A stretch of DNA of 7,457 nt from Paracoccaceae bacterium. GTDB taxonomy: Bacteria; Pseudomonadota; Alphaproteobacteria; Rhodobacterales; Rhodobacteraceae. The stretch is from the NCBI GenBank assembly GCA_026984895.1, contig JALSRF010000459.1, forward strand, positions 1 to 7,457, in the 5' to 3' direction. The notes below the pieces were generated by a model, which was not told the DNA's origin, made no database searches, and was given only the letters and a program-made list of their open reading frames with translations. Shown piece by piece: positions 5,431-7,457 of this stretch (position 1 is the stretch's first letter; each line of letters opens with the position of its first letter). The position numbers and the translations under genes are program-made.

Positions 5431-6090
5431 ATGGCTTGGCACACAAAGACGGCACTGATCACGGCAAGCCTTCTGGCACTTGGCGCCTGCGGCGACAGCA
5501 AGGTCTTCAACAGCTGGACCCAGGAGGCCGGTGCCTTCATCGACGAGGGCCAGTTCGGCAACCCGACGCGGCAGAACACGCTGGTGCAGACCGGCCAGCG
5601 CAGTTTCGTCATCGACCTGAACAACCGTTTTGCCCATGACGTGCCGCCAATGGTCAACTTCGCCTTCGACAGCGCGCGACTTGACGAGGAAGCCAAGGCG
5701 ATCCTGCGCAAGCAGGCCAGCTGGATCAAGCAGTTCCCCGAGGTGCGCTTCCGCGTCTACGGCCACACCGACCTGGTGGGAACCGAGGCCTACAACAAGC
5801 GTCTGGGTCTGCGCCGCGCACGGGCGGTGGTCTCCTATCTGGTTCGCCAGGGCATTTCGCGCAGCCGCCTTGAGGCGGTTGCCTCCTTCGGCGAAACGCA
5901 GCCGCTGATCGTGACCCAGAAACGCGAACGCAAGAACCGGCGCACGGTAACAGAGGTTTCGGGCCTGGTGAAGAAGCACCCCGCGAACCTGGACGGCAAG
6001 TATGCCGAACTGATCTACCGCGAGTATGTCCAGAGTGCCACGGAAAAGCCGAATACCGGCACCGGCGCGCTGCAAAACTCTGGAAACTGA
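5431..6090 (+). CDS. OmpA-family lipoprotein of the Tad locus (cpaD slot)
   Basis: A 219-residue lipoprotein: residues 1-19 are a lipoprotein signal, with lipobox LGAC and acylated Cys20. Gly at position +2 rather than Asp fits outer-membrane sorting. The OmpA C-terminal peptidoglycan-binding domain spans about 73-175: NFAFDSARLDEEAK, VRFRVYGHTDLVGTEAYN, LRRARAVVSYL, ASFGETQPL and RKNRRTVTEV. Asp114 and Arg129 have the 15-residue spacing of the pair that grips the diaminopimelate peptide in studied OmpA domains. It is tightly coupled to cpaC, using GGAG at 5419-5422 inside the cpaC stop region, so the two are surely co-translated. In Caulobacter the equivalent slot holds CpaD, to which I see no similarity here; this protein may act as the secretin's anchor or pilot. 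It could be a general OmpA lipoprotein, but the coupling argues for a pilus role. A strong terminator follows. Confidence 0.93.
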   Translation: MAWHTKTALITASLLALGACGDSKVFNSWTQEAGAFIDEGQFGNPTRQNTLVQTGQRSFVIDLNNRFAHDVPPMVNFAFDSARLDEEAKAILRKQASWIKQFPEVRFRVYGHTDLVGTEAYNKRLGLRRARAVVSYLVRQGISRSRLEAVASFGETQPLIVTQKRERKNRRTVTEVSGLVKKHPANLDGKYAELIYREYVQSATEKPNTGTGALQNSGN

Positions 6091-6116
6091 CCCGGCTCCG
6101 GCCCACCGAGAACATC

Positions 6117-6146
6117 CCAAAAAACCGGATTTATTCGGTTTTTTGG
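6117..6146 (+). terminator. Intrinsic terminator after the OmpA lipoprotein gene
   Basis: CCAAAAAACCG (6117-6127) pairs perfectly with CGGTTTTTTGG (6136-6146) around an 8-nt loop; the arms supply a T run on either strand, so it could work in both directions. It starts 26 nt after the stop and separates the cpaC unit from cpaE. Confidence 0.8.
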
Positions 6147-6192
6147 CCCCAATATTGCCCAGATTGTTCTGCAAATTCCACCAATAGGAACA

Positions 6193-6217
6193 CGTACGCA
6201 GATTTCGAGTCGTACGC
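6193..6217. repeat. Paired CGTACGC repeat in the cpaE upstream region
   Basis: CGTACGC occurs at 6193-6199 and 6211-6217, 18 nt apart start to start; each contains the palindrome CGTACG. Two palindromic half-sites close to two helical turns apart could form an operator for a dimeric regulator. The 205-nt gap (6091-6295) holds this, the terminator and the leader hairpin, with no other gene. Confidence 0.35.
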
Positions 6218-6251
6218 GGTGCCAGCGGTGGGATCCGAAAGATGCAGATGG

Positions 6252-6288
6252 GTCCTTTTCCGTTTCGGCACCCGAAAATGGGAAGGAC
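6252..6288 (+). promoter_or_regulatory. Leader hairpin that buries the cpaE ribosome-binding site
   Basis: In a single register, 6252-6260 pairs with 6280-6288 (nine pairs, two of them G-U); after a 2x2 internal loop (6261-6262 with 6278-6279), TTTCGG (6263-6268) pairs with CCGAAA (6272-6277) around a 3-nt loop. The 3' arm holds the whole Shine-Dalgarno sequence GGAAGGA (6281-6287), eight nt before the ATG. Four consecutive U (6256-6259) pair with the GGAA part of it, much as in fourU RNA thermometers. The fold is read directly from the sequence; thermosensing or protein-controlled opening is inference. Confidence 0.6.
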
Positions 6289-6295
6289 GAAAGTC

Positions 6296-7457
6296 ATGAC
6301 GGGCAACGCTGCTCTGCAACCCGAACCCGCCCCGATCCTGGCCTGCACGGTCAGCCGGGATGTCCAGAACTTCGATCTGTTGATCGAGGACATGGAAACC
6401 GAACTGGGGGAAAGCTGGGGCGATCTGTCGTTCGAGGACGCCAAGCAATTTCTTGGCCAGCCGGATGCCGCCACTCTGGAATTCATCGCCATCGCGATCA
6501 ATGCCGAGGACGAAACCAACATCGCCGCCATATCGGACCTGATCCGCCGGGCAAACGAGCATGGCGTCAAGGTCATTGTCATCGCCGAAGACGTCAGCCC
6601 GATTTCACTGCACCAGCTGCTGCGCCTGGGGGCCGAGGAATTCGTCCCCTACCCGCTTCCCGATGGTGCCCTGCATGACGCCATCGAGCGGCTGCGCGCG
6701 CCCAAGCAGGAATTGCCGGCGAACGTGGCCGCGCTCAAGGGCGGCGAGGATCGCGAAGGCGTGCTGATCGCCGTGCACGGCCTGGCCGGCGGCGTGGGCG
6801 CAACCAATTTCGCGGTGAACCTGGCCTGGGAACTCATCCACGTTGACAAGAAAGAGCACCCGCGCGTGTGCATCCTGGATCTGGATCTGCAATACGGGTC
6901 GGTGGCGACCTATCTCGACCTGCCGCGCCGCGAAGCGGTGTTCGAACTGCTCAGCGACACGGAAAACATGGACAACGATGTCTTCCTGCAGGCGCTGCAG
7001 GACGTTCAGGAAAAGCTGTATGTGCTGACCGCGCCCGCCGAGATGCTGCCGCTGGACATCGTCACCTCGGACGACGTGGCCAGGATCATCGACATGGCGC
7101 GGGCAAACTTCGACTATGTCGTCGTGGACATGCCCTCCACGGTGGTGCAATGGACCGAAGTCATGCTCAACAGCGCGCATGTCTATTTTGCGCCGCTCGA
7201 ACTGGACATGCGATCGGCGCAGAACACGTTGCGCATGATCCGCGCGCTCAAGGCCGAAGAACTGCCGTTCGAAAAACTGCGCTATGTCCTCAACCGGGCC
7301 CCGAAATTCACCGATCTTTCCGGCAAGAGCCGGGTCAAGCGCATGGCCGAGAGCCTGGACATCTCGATCGAACTGATGATGCCCGACGGCGGCAGGGCGG
7401 TCATGGAGGCCAACGACCAGGGGGTTCCCCTGGGCGAAGCCGCCGCCAAGAACCCGC
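6296..7457 (+). CDS. cpaE: Pilus localisation ATPase CpaE/TadZ (partial, C-terminus off the right edge)
   Basis: 387 codons are visible. Residues about 13-135 form a degenerate receiver-like domain: the strand FIAIAIN ends in Asn69 where a phospho-accepting Asp would stand, and the conserved Lys is replaced in EFVPYPLP, so it is probably not phosphorylated. Residues 155 onward are a MinD/ParA-like ATPase: the deviant P-loop is HGLAGGVGATN (161-171), the A' motif is CILDLDLQYGS (192-202) and Walker B is YVVVDMPS (274-281). Both lysines of the usual KGGxGKT loop are Ala (164 and 169). TadZ/CpaE proteins are known to carry atypical loops, and in Caulobacter CpaE sits at the pole and directs assembly of the pilus machine. 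The ATG is supported by AAGGA at 6283-6287. An upstream terminator and a structured leader suggest separate control; cpaF and tadBC probably follow outside the window. Confidence 0.94.
   Translation, partial: MTGNAALQPEPAPILACTVSRDVQNFDLLIEDMETELGESWGDLSFEDAKQFLGQPDAATLEFIAIAINAEDETNIAAISDLIRRANEHGVKVIVIAEDVSPISLHQLLRLGAEEFVPYPLPDGALHDAIERLRAPKQELPANVAALKGGEDREGVLIAVHGLAGGVGATNFAVNLAWELIHVDKKEHPRVCILDLDLQYGSVATYLDLPRREAVFELLSDTENMDNDVFLQALQDVQEKLYVLTAPAEMLPLDIVTSDDVARIIDMARANFDYVVVDMPSTVVQWTEVMLNSAHVYFAPLELDMRSAQNTLRMIRALKAEELPFEKLRYVLNRAPKFTDLSGKSRVKRMAESLDISIELMMPDGGRAVMEANDQGVPLGEAAAKNP

Noticed and set aside
3809..5455. A 548-codon open frame on the minus strand across cpaC
   Set aside because: It is antisense to an unmistakable secretin with a signal peptide and ribosome site; its composition (many His, Arg, Gln and Gly) is typical of a GC-rich shadow frame and no domain is recognisable.
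6193..6217. Start of a CRISPR array from the CGTACGC repeats
   Set aside because: Only two 7-nt units, far too short and few for a CRISPR array.
5410..6582. A 390-codon open frame on the minus strand across the OmpA gene and the cpaE leader
   Set aside because: It is antisense to two well-supported genes and runs through the terminator hairpin at 6117-6146; no ribosome site or recognisable domain.

Overview
The window is a GC-rich alphaproteobacterial chromosome segment. Protein sequence style, codon use and gene order point to the Rhodobacteraceae (Rhodobacterales); the genus cannot be set from the sequence alone. Its main content is the 5' half of a Flp/Tad (type IVb, tight-adherence) pilus locus on the + strand. 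A short, probably unrelated two-gene unit runs the opposite way on the left.

Layout. (1) Positions 1-1707, minus strand: a secreted lytic transglycosylase (SLT fold), overlapped by 8 nt by a HAD-UbiA fusion prenyltransferase that leaves the window at its left edge. (2) 1708-2057: a 350-nt divergent intergenic region with an AT-rich core, palindromes and a GGTTAA direct repeat. (3) 2058-2688: two tandem Flp-type pilin genes whose mature parts are both 47 residues and share 30 of them. They are separated by an intrinsic terminator, a 16-nt GC palindrome and a second terminator-like structure. (4) 2897-3760: cpaB/rcpC, followed by a very good intrinsic terminator. (5) 4010-6090: cpaC/rcpA (outer-membrane secretin) and, 5 nt later, an OmpA-domain lipoprotein in the slot that cpaD fills in Caulobacter, ended by a third good terminator. 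(6) 6296 to the right edge: cpaE/tadZ, an atypical MinD/ParA-like localisation ATPase, cut by the window end. The cpaF, tadB, tadC and prepilin peptidase genes of such loci are not in the window.

How the genes work together: prepilins are cleaved at the Gly before the hydrophobic segment by a prepilin peptidase (not seen here), polymerised by the inner-membrane motor, and exported through the CpaC secretin. CpaB is a periplasmic partner of the secretin, the OmpA lipoprotein probably ties the complex to peptidoglycan, and CpaE positions the machine at a cell site.

Most distinctive points: both pilins carry Asp5-Trp6 where classical Flp pilins have Glu5-Tyr6; the cluster is cut into separate units by terminators rather than forming one continuous operon; and the cpaE leader can fold into a long hairpin that buries the whole Shine-Dalgarno sequence, with a UUUU stretch reminiscent of fourU RNA thermometers. 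I see no CRISPR array, tRNA, rRNA or insertion sequence. This is a recognisable pilus system with unusual details, not a wholly new system.
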